Assembly (NCBI RefSeq): GCF_900116285.1
Contig: NZ_FPAJ01000002.1
Span: forward strand, 310,001 to 374,000
Source: Sulfitobacter marinus
GTDB taxonomy: Bacteria > Pseudomonadota > Alphaproteobacteria > Rhodobacterales > Rhodobacteraceae
DNA length: 64,000 nt
Reading direction: 5' to 3'
Shown here: one piece after another, positions 1 through 10,279 of the stretch
How positions within the stretch are numbered: position 1 is the stretch's first letter
Layout of the letters: every line of letters starts with the position of its first letter
The notes under the pieces: model-generated
What the model was told of the DNA's origin: nothing
Database searches by the model: none
What the model saw: the letters and a program-made list of their open reading frames with translations, nothing else
Translations under genes and position numbers: made by a program

Positions 1-2
1 TG

Positions 3-320
3 GCGATAGACGTGTGCAAGCGTGCATTTGAAGATGATGCATGGGCGGAGCAGACACGCAGGCAACTGCGGCAGGATGCAGCCCGCCTTGATGTGCTGGC
101 AACGGATTTGGGATGGCAACTGGTTGGCGGAACGTCTTTGTTTCGCACTTATGCCACACGAGACGCCGCCAAGGCGCAGCGAGATATTGCTACGCATCAT
201 ATTTGGACCCGGGTCTTTCCATATTCTGATAGCTGGATAAGGCTTGGCCTGCCCGGATCACAGGGCGATTGGTCACGGCTTGAGGCTGCAATGAAGCTGT
301 CTGCATCCGCAGCCACCTAG
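3..320 (+). CDS. cobC: Threonine-phosphate decarboxylase (CobC-like), C-terminal fragment
   Basis: The reading frame is open from the left edge of the window, so only about the last 105 residues of the protein are present. The ending, with a GLPGS turn followed by a short helix (DWSRLEAAM), resembles the C-terminus of CobC, the PLP-dependent aminotransferase-fold enzyme that makes (R)-1-amino-2-propanol phosphate for the cobalamin nucleotide loop. The catalytic lysine would lie upstream and cannot be checked. The internal GTG at 12 is not a credible start. The identification rests on the C-terminal motif only. Related fold-type I aminotransferases such as HisC are the alternative. Confidence 0.6.
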   Translation, partial: AIDVCKRAFEDDAWAEQTRRQLRQDAARLDVLATDLGWQLVGGTSLFRTYATRDAAKAQRDIATHHIWTRVFPYSDSWIRLGLPGSQGDWSRLEAAMKLSASAAT

Positions 321-527
321 CGATCTATGGGCGCGGGGCACGACCCATGACCCACCCGCCTAGTACAACATACATATAGAAAAGCGCCTAAAGCCTCGCA
401 GGGTTTGCGCCTGAAGCGTGTCGGATGTCCCGGCACCATCGGAGACGTTTGTTTCAACCTCAATCCCTCGGTTTCGAAAGTGGGAGGTCATGAAGATGAT
501 TACTCATCATACCTGTTGACAATATGA

Positions 528-1544
<1,017 letters not shown>

Positions 1545-1612
1545 TCGACTAAGAATATCCATGAAAATATGGGGCTCGCCATGCAAGGCGGGTCCTTTCT
1601 GGGGGAGTCTGC

Positions 1613-2263
1613 ATGCGTCCTACGCTACAAATTTCTGTTTTCCTGCTGAGTAGCCTTGTGGCGTTGGGCGGTTGTAAGATTGTTAAGAATGCCGATCCGG
1701 CCGAGGCTGGGCAGGCTGAGGAAGCGCAAACGGATCAGGCCCGAATGGCCGCTTTAGCCCGAGAGATTTGGGAGCCGCAGGTTTTGCCTGCCGTTGCTGA
1801 TCTGCTGGCCCCGCTTGCCGACGTGCGCGCAGCGCTTGCACAAGATGTCGACGCTGCTGGTGCCAAATATGGTTACAAGCCGGTGGGCGAAGCCAGCGCA
1901 TGGAATTTTGGCGTGACGGGCACCGGGGTGATCGTCGAGACAAAGATGAAAAGCCGCGCGGCGAAGCTGCAGGTTGACACGGTTGGCGACGGCAAACCGG
2001 ATGTGACCATCCAGCTGGGCCCAATCATTCGTGGCACGGCCCTGCGCGACGCGATGTCATTCCTGAGCTTTACCGATTTCCGTGATCAGATCGAATTTGC
2101 AAAGCTGGCTGGCGGGTTAAACGCGATGGCCCATGAAAACCTGATGATACCGACCGAAGACCCGATTGGGAAAACAGTCAGTTTCGCGGGTATTTATACG
2201 TTCAAGGACGTTGAAAGCCGTCCCGAAATTGTCCCCACCACTCTCACTTTTGGTGCGCCATGA
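1613..2263 (+). CDS. DUF2291 family lipoprotein
   Basis: 216 aa with a short signal peptide and a lipobox (LVALGGC, Cys at about residue 21), so it is probably anchored to a membrane facing the periplasm. Length, the KYGYKPVGEASAWNF stretch and position match DUF2291 proteins, which are repeatedly found beside ribose-like sugar ABC transporters. Their function is not established; an accessory role in sugar uptake is inferred from context. The stop overlaps the start of the ATPase gene in an ATGA arrangement, so the two are translationally coupled. Confidence 0.8.
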   Translation: MRPTLQISVFLLSSLVALGGCKIVKNADPAEAGQAEEAQTDQARMAALAREIWEPQVLPAVADLLAPLADVRAALAQDVDAAGAKYGYKPVGEASAWNFGVTGTGVIVETKMKSRAAKLQVDTVGDGKPDVTIQLGPIIRGTALRDAMSFLSFTDFRDQIEFAKLAGGLNAMAHENLMIPTEDPIGKTVSFAGIYTFKDVESRPEIVPTTLTFGAP

Positions 2264-3801
2264 CCGCCCATGAAATCGGCCTTTCTATCCGTAACGGGAC
2301 CAAGGTTTATCCCGGAACGGTTGCGCTAAAGGCGGCGGATTTCGACCTGCACATGGGGGCGGTGAACGTCCTTGTTGGGGAAAATGGCGCTGGCAAATCC
2401 ACGATGATGAAGGTCATTGCCGGTGTTGAACAACTGACCGAAGGCAAGATTATTATTGATGGCCAAGAAGTTACTTTTCGCACCACAGAAGAGGCGGCGC
2501 GCAACGGTATCGGTATTGTGTTTCAGGAACTGAACCTGTTTCCCAATATGACCGTCGCCGAAAACATCTTTGTGGCCCGCGAAAAGACCCGTGGTGGTAT
2601 TGATATCGACAAGGCCACGCAGCGGGCTAGAACCCGTGAGCTGATGATCCAGCTTGAGCAGGATATCGACCCCGATGATCTGGTCGGTGATCTGCGTGTC
2701 GGCCAGCAACAGATCGTTGAAATTGCCAAATCACTGGCCCATGACGCCCGGATTCTGATTTTGGATGAACCGACCTCGGCCCTGTCCGCCGCCGAGGTCG
2801 AGATACTTTTCAGGGTTATTGCGGACCTAAAAAAACGCGGCGTTGGGCTGGTCTATATTTCGCACCGGCTAGAGGAACTGATCCAGATCGGCGACTATAT
2901 CACCGTGCTGCGCGATGGTGTGATCACCGGCGCGCGGTCGATGGAAGGCGTGGATGTCGATTGGATCGTCCACAATATGATCGGCGAAAGTGGCAAGGAT
3001 TTCGCCAAAGAGATTGATCACCCCTTTGGCGACGAAGTGTTCAGCGCCGAGCATGTGTCCCTGCCAGGTGCGGGCGGTGATCTGGTCGTCGACGATGTAT
3101 CCATGTCACTGCGCAAAGGTGAAATCCTGGGCGTCTATGGGCTGATGGGGGCGGGCCGATCCGAGTTTTTGGAATGTGTTATCGGGCGTCACCGGTATGC
3201 CACGGGAAGCTTTGCGATTGATGGCGTGCCCCTAAAAGAAAAAGGCGTTTCGGCACGGATCAGCCGTGGCCTTGCCCTGATCCCCGAGGATCGTAAGAAC
3301 GATGGGCTGGTACAAATTCTGTCAATCCGCGAAAACATGACGATGTCCAGCCTGTCGCGCTTTACCAAGGCGGTGCATCTTAGCCTTGTGCGCGAAAAGC
3401 AGACGGTCGCGGATTTTGTAAAACGTATGACGATCAAAATCGCATCCCCCGAACATGAGGTTTCATCGCTGTCAGGGGGCAACCAGCAAAAGGTGGTGAT
3501 TGCCAAGGCGCTGATGACCGACCCGAAGGTGCTGCTGATGGACGAGCCATCACGTGGCATCGATATTGGCGCAAAGGCCGAAGTGTTTCGCGTCATGCGC
3601 CAGCTGGCCGCCGAAGGGCTGGGCATCATTTTTGTCACCTCTGATCTGGACGAGGTTATGTCGCTGTCTGATCGTATTCTTGTCATGTCAAACGGCCGTA
3701 TCACCGGTGAATTCACCCGCGACGAGGCAACCAATGCCAAGCTTATCGAAGCCTCTGCGGTCGGGCACAAAACAGAACATAAAAGTAAGGAATCCGTCTG
3801 A
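2260..3801 (+). CDS. Sugar ABC transporter ATP-binding protein (RbsA/XylG type, two NBDs)
   Basis: 513 aa with two nucleotide-binding domains, as in RbsA, MglA and XylG. The first has a Walker A (GENGAGKST, about residues 41-49), a signature-like LRVGQQQIVEIAKSL and Walker B (ILILDEPTSAL). The second has a degenerate P-loop (GLMGAGRSE), the signature LSGGNQQKVVIAKAL and Walker B (VLLMDEPSRGID). A degenerate second P-loop is normal for this family. It drives sugar import with the permease that follows. The start overlaps the lipoprotein stop by 4 nt, and its stop overlaps the permease start by 1 nt (TGATG), which indicates one operon. Confidence 0.95.
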   Translation: MTAHEIGLSIRNGTKVYPGTVALKAADFDLHMGAVNVLVGENGAGKSTMMKVIAGVEQLTEGKIIIDGQEVTFRTTEEAARNGIGIVFQELNLFPNMTVAENIFVAREKTRGGIDIDKATQRARTRELMIQLEQDIDPDDLVGDLRVGQQQIVEIAKSLAHDARILILDEPTSALSAAEVEILFRVIADLKKRGVGLVYISHRLEELIQIGDYITVLRDGVITGARSMEGVDVDWIVHNMIGESGKDFAKEIDHPFGDEVFSAEHVSLPGAGGDLVVDDVSMSLRKGEILGVYGLMGAGRSEFLECVIGRHRYATGSFAIDGVPLKEKGVSARISRGLALIPEDRKNDGLVQILSIRENMTMSSLSRFTKAVHLSLVREKQTVADFVKRMTIKIASPEHEVSSLSGGNQQKVVIAKALMTDPKVLLMDEPSRGIDIGAKAEVFRVMRQLAAEGLGIIFVTSDLDEVMSLSDRILVMSNGRITGEFTRDEATNAKLIEASAVGHKTEHKSKESV

Positions 3802-4862
3802 TGACTGATCAAACCACCAACATGCCATCTTGGTCAGGATCGGATGCATTGCTTTTGCTGCTCAAGGCGCGGACGTTCATCGCACTGATTTTGGTCTTTG
3901 TGTTTTTCGCGCTGCATGCGCCAAACTTCATGTCCACCGCCAATATGGTGATCATGTCGAAACACGTGGCATTGAACGCGTTTTTGGCGATTGGCATGAC
4001 CTTTGTCATTGTGTCGGGGGGGATCGACCTTTCGGTCGGGTCCATCGTGGGGCTTTGCGGGATGGTCGCTGGCTATCTTGTGCTGAACGGGATCGATGTC
4101 GGGCTTGGGTGGTCAATCCAGTTTAACACGTTCGAGATCTGCCTTTTGGTGATCCTTGTGGGGGTTGCGATTGGGGCCTTGAACGGGTTCTTGATCACGC
4201 AACTGAACGTGGCCCCCTTTATTGCAACGCTGGGCACGCTTTATGTGGCGCGCGGTGCAGCGATGCTTAGCTCGGATGGGCGCACCTTTCCGAACCTGAA
4301 TGGCAATCCTGAATACGGCTCGGACACCTTCCGCTGGATCGGCACGGGCGACATTTTCGGTATTCCGTTTTCGATTGCGCTGCTGATCGTTGTTGGATGT
4401 CTTGCCGGATATATCGCTGCGCGGACGCCGTTGGGCCGGCACATCTATGCGGTGGGCGGCAATGAACGCGCGGCCGGTTTGTCGGGGATCAAAGTCAACC
4501 GCACCAAGTATTTCGTCTATATTTTCTCCGGCTTCTGTGCCGCTTTGGTCGGGCTTATCATCTCGTCCCAGCTGGTGGCGGCACATCCCGCGACAGGCGA
4601 CACGTTCGAGCTGAACGCCATTGCGGCGGCAGTTCTGGGCGGCACGTCAATGTCTGGCGGGCGCGGGCGCATCATTGGAACGATTATCGGGGCTTTCGTG
4701 ATCGGGGTGCTTTCGGACGGGCTGGTGATGATGGGGGTTTCGTCATTCTGGCAAACCGTCATCAAGGGCCTTGTGATCATTGCGGCTGTGGTTATCGACC
4801 AAGCCCAGCAAAAGGTTCAGGCCCGTGTTGTGCTGCGTGCCCAAGCGGCCATGGATAAATAG
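3801..4862 (+). CDS. Sugar ABC transporter permease (RbsC/BPD_transp_2 family)
   Basis: 353 aa integral membrane protein with about eight to ten hydrophobic segments. It shows the RbsC-family hallmarks SGGIDLSVGSIVGL (about residues 73-86), the ATLGTLYVARG segment, GRHIYAVGGNERAA and the glycine-rich LGGTSMSGGRGRIIGT. It forms the inner-membrane channel, presumably as a homodimer, with the double-NBD ATPase encoded just upstream. It is followed after 9 nt by the Gfo/Idh/MocA dehydrogenase, so transport and the first catabolic step are probably co-transcribed. Confidence 0.95.
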   Translation: MTDQTTNMPSWSGSDALLLLLKARTFIALILVFVFFALHAPNFMSTANMVIMSKHVALNAFLAIGMTFVIVSGGIDLSVGSIVGLCGMVAGYLVLNGIDVGLGWSIQFNTFEICLLVILVGVAIGALNGFLITQLNVAPFIATLGTLYVARGAAMLSSDGRTFPNLNGNPEYGSDTFRWIGTGDIFGIPFSIALLIVVGCLAGYIAARTPLGRHIYAVGGNERAAGLSGIKVNRTKYFVYIFSGFCAALVGLIISSQLVAAHPATGDTFELNAIAAAVLGGTSMSGGRGRIIGTIIGAFVIGVLSDGLVMMGVSSFWQTVIKGLVIIAAVVIDQAQQKVQARVVLRAQAAMDK

Positions 4863-4871
4863 GGGGTTCGG

Positions 4872-5888
4872 ATGAAGGGTGCATTGATCGGATGTGGGTT
4901 CTTCGCGCAAAACCAACTACATGCATGGCGTGATATCGACGGGGTCGAAATCGTCGCCCTGTGTGATCAAGACGCCGGGCGGCTCGCGCAATCGGCTGCG
5001 GATTTTAATATAACGCGTACCCATGCGGATGCCGCTGAAATGTTCGCCGTGGGCGGGTTCGATTTTGTCGATATTGCCACCACTGTGCCATCGCATTTGC
5101 CGCTGGTGAAAATGGCCGCAGAAGCTGGCGTTCACATTATCTGCCAAAAGCCCTTTGCCGATAATCTGGCGGATGCGCGCGCAATGGTGGCCGCTGCGGA
5201 TGCCGCGCAAAAGACGCTCATGGTGCACGAGAATTTCCGCTGGCAATCGGCGATTCAAGCGGCGCTTTATGTCGTGAAATCCGGATCGATTGGGGATCCG
5301 TTCTTTGGCCGTTTCAGTTTCCGCTCCGGCTATGATGTGTTTTCCGGTCAGCCCTATCTGGCGGAAGGGGCGCGTTTCATCATCGAAGATCTGGGCATTC
5401 ACATTCTCGATATTGCCCGCGCCTTTCTGGGGGATGCCGACCGCATTGCTGCAACAACGAAACGCGTGAACCCCAATATCAAGGGCGAGGACGTGGCGAC
5501 GATGTTGTTGACCCATGCGGGCGGAGCGACAAGCGTCGTGGATTGTTCTTACGCCACCCGCCGCACGCCTGAGACTTTCCCGGAAACTTTGCTGGAGATT
5601 GACGGCACCGAAGGGACGGCCCGCTTGGATGCGGGGTATCAGTTGTCGGTGACCGGTAAGGAAACGCATAGCGTGGATGTGAACCCGCCCGTGCTGTCTT
5701 GGGCTGAAAAACCATGGCACAATATCCAAGAAAGCGTACTGACGATCCAACAGCACTTTGTCGATTGCGTGGCCAAGGGCCGCGCGCCGCAAACATCGGG
5801 GGCAGACAACCTGCAAACGCTAGCACTGGTCGAAGCGGCCTATCTGTCCGCCGCTGAGGGCAGGACAGTGCGGCTGTCGGAACATTGA
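4872..5888 (+). CDS. Gfo/Idh/MocA family oxidoreductase, candidate D-apiose dehydrogenase
   Basis: 338 aa with an N-terminal Rossmann fold (GALIGCGFFAQNQL, then CDQDAGRL), the family motif HIICQKPFADNLADA (EKP-like, here QKP) and VHENFRWQ, and a C-terminal beta-sheet domain with EDLGIHILDIARAFLG. These enzymes oxidise sugars or polyols with NAD(P). ApsD, the D-apiose dehydrogenase that makes D-apionolactone, belongs to this family. The assignment is by context: a pentose-type ABC importer upstream, and a lactonase-like gene and an ApnO-like dehydrogenase downstream. The family is large, so substrate remains an inference. The next gene begins at a TTG inside the stop region (4-nt overlap). Confidence 0.85.
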   Translation: MKGALIGCGFFAQNQLHAWRDIDGVEIVALCDQDAGRLAQSAADFNITRTHADAAEMFAVGGFDFVDIATTVPSHLPLVKMAAEAGVHIICQKPFADNLADARAMVAAADAAQKTLMVHENFRWQSAIQAALYVVKSGSIGDPFFGRFSFRSGYDVFSGQPYLAEGARFIIEDLGIHILDIARAFLGDADRIAATTKRVNPNIKGEDVATMLLTHAGGATSVVDCSYATRRTPETFPETLLEIDGTEGTARLDAGYQLSVTGKETHSVDVNPPVLSWAEKPWHNIQESVLTIQQHFVDCVAKGRAPQTSGADNLQTLALVEAAYLSAAEGRTVRLSEH

Positions 5889-7633
5889 GCCGGAACACAC
5901 TCTTGTTCGGGACGGACCAGCCTGCGGTGACCGGCACGCCGCTGGCCTGCGCGCCATGGGCCTTCACGCTTGAGGCAGGCAGCTTGCGGCATATCAAGCT
6001 GAACGGGACAGAGGCAATCCGCAGTATTGCGTTTCTGGTCAGGGATCGTGATTGGGGCACCTTGGTGCCGCAAATTCAGGATGAGGTCATCAGCCAGACC
6101 GACGCTGGCCTGCGTATCGCCTATACCGCAACTTACACAAACGGACCGGCGCAGTTGATCGTTGATATCGAGGTTGAGGTCACTGCCGGGCAGCTATCCA
6201 TGCGCGCAGATGGTATCACAAAGGGTGATTTTGAAACCAACCGCGCGGGCTTTACGGTTTTGCATCCAATTGATGGCGTGGCGGGGCAGCCCGTGCATGT
6301 GGGTCATAGTGATGGCACGCTGGAAGAAACGACATTCCCAATGCTGATAGAGCCATGGCAACCGTTTATGGATATCGCGTCTTTGACCCACACGGTTGGC
6401 GATTATTCAGTAACCTGCCGGTTAGAGGGCGATACGTTTGAGATGGAAGACCAGCGGCAGTGGGGGGATGCGTCTTACAAGACGTATAACCGCCCGCTTG
6501 CGAAACCTTGGCCCTATCAGATCACCGAGGGGGACGGGCTGGCACAATCTGTTGTTCTAAGCATCGGCGCGCCGTTGCCCTATGCGCGATCCCGGCCAGA
6601 GCCGCAGACATCAAGCGAGGCCATTTTTCCAGATATGGCGTTGGTGGTAACACCGGAGGATGCGCGCCGACTTGCCGGGTCGCCTAGCGATCTGGCAGGG
6701 GTGAACCCGCAGCGGTTGCTGTGCCATCTGGACATGGAGTTGGGCGGCCTAGAGGCCCAGATACAGGCTTTTGCGACGGCGCAATCTGCATGCCCCGATG
6801 TCCTGTTTGACCTTGAGCTTATTCTGGCCTGCGCCGACACGCCTGCGGCCGAACTCGGTGCTGTGGCGGCTCATATACAGGCGTTTGGGCTGGTCCCGGC
6901 CAGCGTGACGGTTTGCCCGTCCGCTGACCGGCAATCGACGCCGCCGGGATCGGACTGGCCGGATTGCCCACCGCTGGAAGACATCCACCGTGCGGCGGCT
7001 GACGCCTTTCCCGATGTCATGCTGGGCGGTGGCATGGTCAGCTTTTTCCCCGAGTTGAACCGTAAACGCCCGCCACTGAAGATGCTGGACTTCGTCAGCC
7101 ACGGGCTATGCCCGATTGTCCATGCTGCGGATGATATCTCGGTGATGGAAACCTTGGAAACGATCCCTCATATCACCCGATCTGCACGGGCGATTTTCGA
7201 CGATATGCAGTACCGTATTGGCCCGGCGACGATTGCGATGCGCCAAAACCCTTATGGCAACCGCGTGATCCCGAACCCCGATGCGCAGCGTGTTTGCATG
7301 ACTGATGACGACCCGCGCCATCGTGGCCAATTTGGCGCGGCCTATGTTATGGGGCTTGCCACTGCGTTGGCCGCTGCGAACGTCGCGGTCTGGACACCGG
7401 CGGCAATATACGGCCCGCGCGGTATCGGGTTCGTAGGGACGACAGGGCAGTCGGATTGGCCCATCACGCAGGCATTGGCAATGCTGGCATCGCTTGCGGG
7501 ACAAGTGGTAAAAGGCGCACAGATCAGCGACGGTATTGCGAAACTGTCAGTTGGCACCACTGTTATCACAGCCAACCTTACGCCCGAAGATAACGGTGAT
7601 CTCAGCCCGTTTGAATGGCGCGCCGTAGATTAG
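5885..7633 (+). CDS. apnL: Candidate D-apionate lactonase (ApnL-like)
   Basis: 582 aa, no signal peptide or membrane segment. The N-terminal half is beta-rich (GTEAIRSIAFLVRDRDWGT, then a second sandwich up to about residue 220). The C-terminal half reads like a TIM barrel, with DMELGG, CPSADRQS, GGGMVSFFPELNR, DFVSHGLCPIVHAADD and a late WTPAAIYGPRGIG segment. I identify it by its position behind a sugar ABC transporter and a Gfo/Idh/MocA dehydrogenase and near an ApnO-like gene, the arrangement described for D-apiose catabolism, together with its length of nearly 600 aa. A glycoside-hydrolase-like protein of other function is the alternative. The TTG start at 5885 overlaps the upstream stop by 4 nt. 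It converges on the GntR gene with an 8-nt gap. Confidence 0.6.
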   Translation: MSRNTLLFGTDQPAVTGTPLACAPWAFTLEAGSLRHIKLNGTEAIRSIAFLVRDRDWGTLVPQIQDEVISQTDAGLRIAYTATYTNGPAQLIVDIEVEVTAGQLSMRADGITKGDFETNRAGFTVLHPIDGVAGQPVHVGHSDGTLEETTFPMLIEPWQPFMDIASLTHTVGDYSVTCRLEGDTFEMEDQRQWGDASYKTYNRPLAKPWPYQITEGDGLAQSVVLSIGAPLPYARSRPEPQTSSEAIFPDMALVVTPEDARRLAGSPSDLAGVNPQRLLCHLDMELGGLEAQIQAFATAQSACPDVLFDLELILACADTPAAELGAVAAHIQAFGLVPASVTVCPSADRQSTPPGSDWPDCPPLEDIHRAAADAFPDVMLGGGMVSFFPELNRKRPPLKMLDFVSHGLCPIVHAADDISVMETLETIPHITRSARAIFDDMQYRIGPATIAMRQNPYGNRVIPNPDAQRVCMTDDDPRHRGQFGAAYVMGLATALAAANVAVWTPAAIYGPRGIGFVGTTGQSDWPITQALAMLASLAGQVVKGAQISDGIAKLSVGTTVITANLTPEDNGDLSPFEWRAVD

Positions 7634-7641
7634 GCTAGCAA

Positions 7642-8367
7642 CTAGGTCTGGTTTGCGGATGAGAACTTGGAATCGGCACGGCTTAGGTGCGCTTCCAATG
7701 CGTGTTCCGTGCCGTCTTCGTCGTTGGCCTTCAGGCACTTCACGATAACCGCATGTTCGCTAAGCGTCGTTTCTTCGCGCCCAGACCACAAAAGCAGCGA
7801 GGCGTGATATTCGAACAACCAGGTCAGCATCATTTCGGTGATGGCTTTGATCAGCGGGTTTCCGGTGATTTCAGCAAGCCGCGTGTGAAAGGCAATATCG
7901 GCCTTCATAAAGGCCTCAGCGTCGCCAAGTTGCGCGCGCTGAAGCTCGATCAGCTCGGTCAGGTCGGCGGCGTCCTTCGAGGTGCATTTAGCAGCTGCAA
8001 GCCGCGCTGTGCCCCGTTCTAAAATGTGCCGGATGACTTTGAGATGTTCGATATTTGCCGGCTCGCTCGACAGTAGCAGTTTGGCGATGTCATCCAATTG
8101 GCTGAACGCAACCCCGGCAGTAAGCGCGTTGACGCGGCTACGACCGCCATGGGTAATGGTGATCAAACCCTTGCTTTGCATGGCTTGCAACGCTTCGCGT
8201 ACCGCGGGGCGTCCCACGCCAAACCGTTCCATCAAGGTTCGTTCTGACGGCACGAAATCACCGGGCGCAAGCTCACCGCTTGCCACCAGTTCGCGCAGCC
8301 GTTCAAAAACCTGATCAGACAGCTTCAGCCGGACGATCTTGCGGTCCTGTTCACCTTCTTTGCTCAT
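7642..8367 (-). CDS. FadR/GntR-family transcriptional regulator with FCD domain
   Basis: 241 aa. The N-terminal winged helix contains GDFVPSERTLMERFGVGRP followed by REALQAMQSKGLI, the classical GntR pattern. The C-terminal all-helical FCD domain has FHTRLAEITGNPL and SEHAVIVKCLKAND, with the conserved His residues that normally bind a metal and an organic-acid ligand. The ATG at 8367 is preferred to an in-frame one at 8400 because it starts the conserved part; a weak GGGAAA lies upstream. The gene follows the ApnO-like gene on the same strand after 79 nt and converges on the lactonase gene. It is the obvious candidate regulator of the whole cluster, sensing a sugar-acid intermediate (inference). 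Confidence 0.88.
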   Translation of the reverse strand: MSKEGEQDRKIVRLKLSDQVFERLRELVASGELAPGDFVPSERTLMERFGVGRPAVREALQAMQSKGLITITHGGRSRVNALTAGVAFSQLDDIAKLLLSSEPANIEHLKVIRHILERGTARLAAAKCTSKDAADLTELIELQRAQLGDAEAFMKADIAFHTRLAEITGNPLIKAITEMMLTWLFEYHASLLLWSGREETTLSEHAVIVKCLKANDEDGTEHALEAHLSRADSKFSSANQT

Positions 8368-8446
8368 GTCGTGCCGTTTCCCAGTTAGGATGTACGGCAA
8401 CTGTAAGACTTATTTACTGGTGCTACAAGTGGATTGCTTGGCCGCT

Positions 8447-9274
8447 TTAGGTGATCCGTTCGATGCTGGCGGCGATCTCGTCTGGTTCGAACACGCGCTT
8501 CCAATCATCGCGCATCAACACGGGCTTTCCGAACTCGATTGCCTTGTTGCATGCGTCTGAAAATACGCCGTCGACCTCTTCAAAGATGACCGCGCCCAGA
8601 ATGTTCATATGGCCCAGCAGGAAATCGCGCGCAGCCTCTTTGGGAACCCCACGATCCACCACTTCGTCCATGGCCTCGCGCATGATGTCGAGAAGCGATG
8701 CACAGACGGTTTCGGACAGACCCGGTTCGAGCAGCGCCATTTGCTCAACAGTCACCCTGTGGGACCGCGCGACGGGTGCATAGATCGCTTTGCCTACGGC
8801 TTCGCCCAAGGCATAATCCGCCTCGGGGCCCTGCATAAGAGCGTTTACAATACCTTGCTGTGCAGCCACCCCGCCAAAGTAATCCTTGCGGCCGGCCTCG
8901 GTTTTTTCATCGTTAAAGATCGGGGGATGGCACGGGTGGCTGACGAAATAGGTAACATCATCACGCTTGGGCAGGTGGCCCGCAAAGGGGGCAGCGGCAT
9001 CAAGGCAGATGATCATGGCACCGGATTTCACCTTGTCTATGATGCCCGCAGTCACCTTGCCGATGGCGGTATCCGGCACGGCCAAAACGATCACATCGGC
9101 ATCTTCGAGCGCGATATCGGGGTCTTGGCAGTCAAAGCCCAACTCGGTCTTCAGTCGCTCTTTTCCGATGTCGGAAACCTCGACATGGACGGTGTGAAAA
9201 TCCGTCGCAGCAAGGTTGCGCGACAGACGAACCCCCATTTTTCCGCCAGCCCCAAATAATGCGATTTTCGTCAC
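8447..9274 (-). CDS. apnO: NAD-binding PGDH_C-type dehydrogenase, candidate D-apionate oxidoisomerase
   Basis: 275 aa. Rossmann motif GAGGKMGVRLSRNL at the N-terminus, VIVLAVPDTAIGKV, then a conserved HPCHPPIFND segment and a helical C-terminal domain like that of phosphogluconate dehydrogenase C-terminal (PGDH_C) proteins. ApnO, which converts D-apionate to 3-oxo-isoapionate, is of this type, and the neighbouring dehydrogenase and lactonase-like gene make that role likely. The start is taken as GTG 9274 because GGGAG lies seven bases upstream; the longer frame to 9349 has no such site. It is transcribed divergently from the spacer towards the GntR gene. Confidence 0.72.
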   Translation of the reverse strand: MTKIALFGAGGKMGVRLSRNLAATDFHTVHVEVSDIGKERLKTELGFDCQDPDIALEDADVIVLAVPDTAIGKVTAGIIDKVKSGAMIICLDAAAPFAGHLPKRDDVTYFVSHPCHPPIFNDEKTEAGRKDYFGGVAAQQGIVNALMQGPEADYALGEAVGKAIYAPVARSHRVTVEQMALLEPGLSETVCASLLDIMREAMDEVVDRGVPKEAARDFLLGHMNILGAVIFEEVDGVFSDACNKAIEFGKPVLMRDDWKRVFEPDEIAASIERIT

Positions 9275-9300
9275 GCTCGTTCTCCCAAAGATATCATTCG

Positions 9301-9316
9301 CACCAATTTTATGGTG
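9301..9316. promoter_or_regulatory. Possible GntR operator upstream of the apnO-like gene
   Basis: Inverted repeat CACCA-ATTTTA-TGGTG lies 27 bp upstream of the GTG start at 9274. Further upstream on the minus strand are AT-rich promoter-like elements (TATTAT near 9330-9336 and TTGACT near 9358). Short palindromes with GGT/ACC half-sites are typical of FadR/GntR operators. No matching copy was convincingly found in front of the ABC operon, so the assignment is tentative. Confidence 0.3.
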
Positions 9317-9595
9317 AATTAGTAGCTGGTATAATAAGGTACTAAGCACACCGGTAAGTCAAGGGCACCCGCAACAAAATGCAATGGTTAGATCGCGCCC
9401 AACCTCAAAGGGCGGGGCGGGATCATTCCGAGGAGATGATTTTGGACTTTCTTTCGGTAAACGCGCAGTTGTGCATCGCTTTCGCGTCGGGGCGCTGGCA
9501 CGCCTATATCACCAACGGTATGAGCGCAGGTCGTCGTGATTAACCAAGGAGGGGTGAGTTTGATTTCGGCTGCCCGCAGCGTTCGAGCCAACAGG

Positions 9596-9850
9596 TCAGC
9601 GCAGTTGTGTCTTCCGGCTGGTGCAGCCCGTTTTCCCCCGCATCGCGGGCGAGCCTTTATAGCGGTCCCGGATTTTTTGCGCGGCGCAGACGCATAGTTT
9701 GAAAACCAGCGCCGCGATGATGGCCGCAACGGCACCGCCAAGCCAAAACATCAGCAATCCCAGCCATATAGGTTGGTTGATCGCGAAAATGCCACTGACG
9801 ACAGCGCCACAAGCATATCCGATTGCGAGAAGTATAACGAGCCTGTCCAC
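9596..9850 (-). CDS. Small two-helix membrane protein, unknown function
   Basis: 84 aa. Two hydrophobic stretches (about residues 3-24 and 29-54) are separated by a short INQPIW turn and followed by a basic cytoplasmic-type tail, a plausible small inner-membrane protein. The low charge within the helices and the aromatic and glycine pattern look like a real protein rather than a chance frame. I do not recognise a family. No strong ribosome-binding site is evident, and the gene stands alone in the spacer. Confidence 0.5.
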   Translation of the reverse strand: MDRLVILLAIGYACGAVVSGIFAINQPIWLGLLMFWLGGAVAAIIAALVFKLCVCAAQKIRDRYKGSPAMRGKTGCTSRKTQLR

Positions 9851-9900
9851 TAGTACTAACTATCCACCATTACTGATTTACGCGTTACGCACCCAGCGTG

Positions 9901-9925
9901 ATCCGGCGGAAACCATTCGCCGGAT
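9901..9925. repeat. Inverted repeat in spacer
   Basis: Perfect 8-bp arms ATCCGGCG (9901-9908) and CGCCGGAT (9918-9925) with a 9-nt loop. No T-run follows on either side. It lies about 50 bp upstream of the small membrane-protein gene at 9850, so it could be an operator or a structural element. Confidence 0.4.
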
Positions 9926-10241
9926 TAAGCAGTCAAATTCTCTTGCGAGCGAGTCATTGATCGCGCCAGCCGCGAAAGCGGACAGCGCAAACCTATCAGT
10001 CCAATAACCCTGATGAGAGGTGACGCGAAATTTATGACTGCCCTTATTTTACTATTTTCTTGGTCTGACTGTTAACAGCTTCACACAAAAGCGCCACAGG
10101 GGTATATTTTCGCATAAATAGCACTACATTCAACCCATAATAGAAGTGCTGAGCGGGCCATAGGTGGCTTTCCGCCTGCATCTGGGCACGCAAGCAAAAG
10201 ACGTCGGAGTGCGGGACTGCACGGCAAATGAAAGCGGGCTG

Positions 10242-10279
10242 AAAGTTGCCACGTTGCTGTCGAACCCTGCGGCAACTTT
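10242..10279. repeat. Inverted repeat in spacer
   Basis: Perfect 9-bp arms AAAGTTGCC (10242-10250) and GGCAACTTT (10271-10279) around a 20-nt loop. The sequence just after it contains another short hairpin (AACTCC ... GGGAGTT). No protein reading frame uses this region convincingly. Confidence 0.4.

Noticed and set aside
9388..9741. 117-aa frame on the minus strand in the spacer
   Set aside because: It overlaps the more convincing two-helix membrane-protein gene in another frame and has shadow-like Arg/Pro composition.
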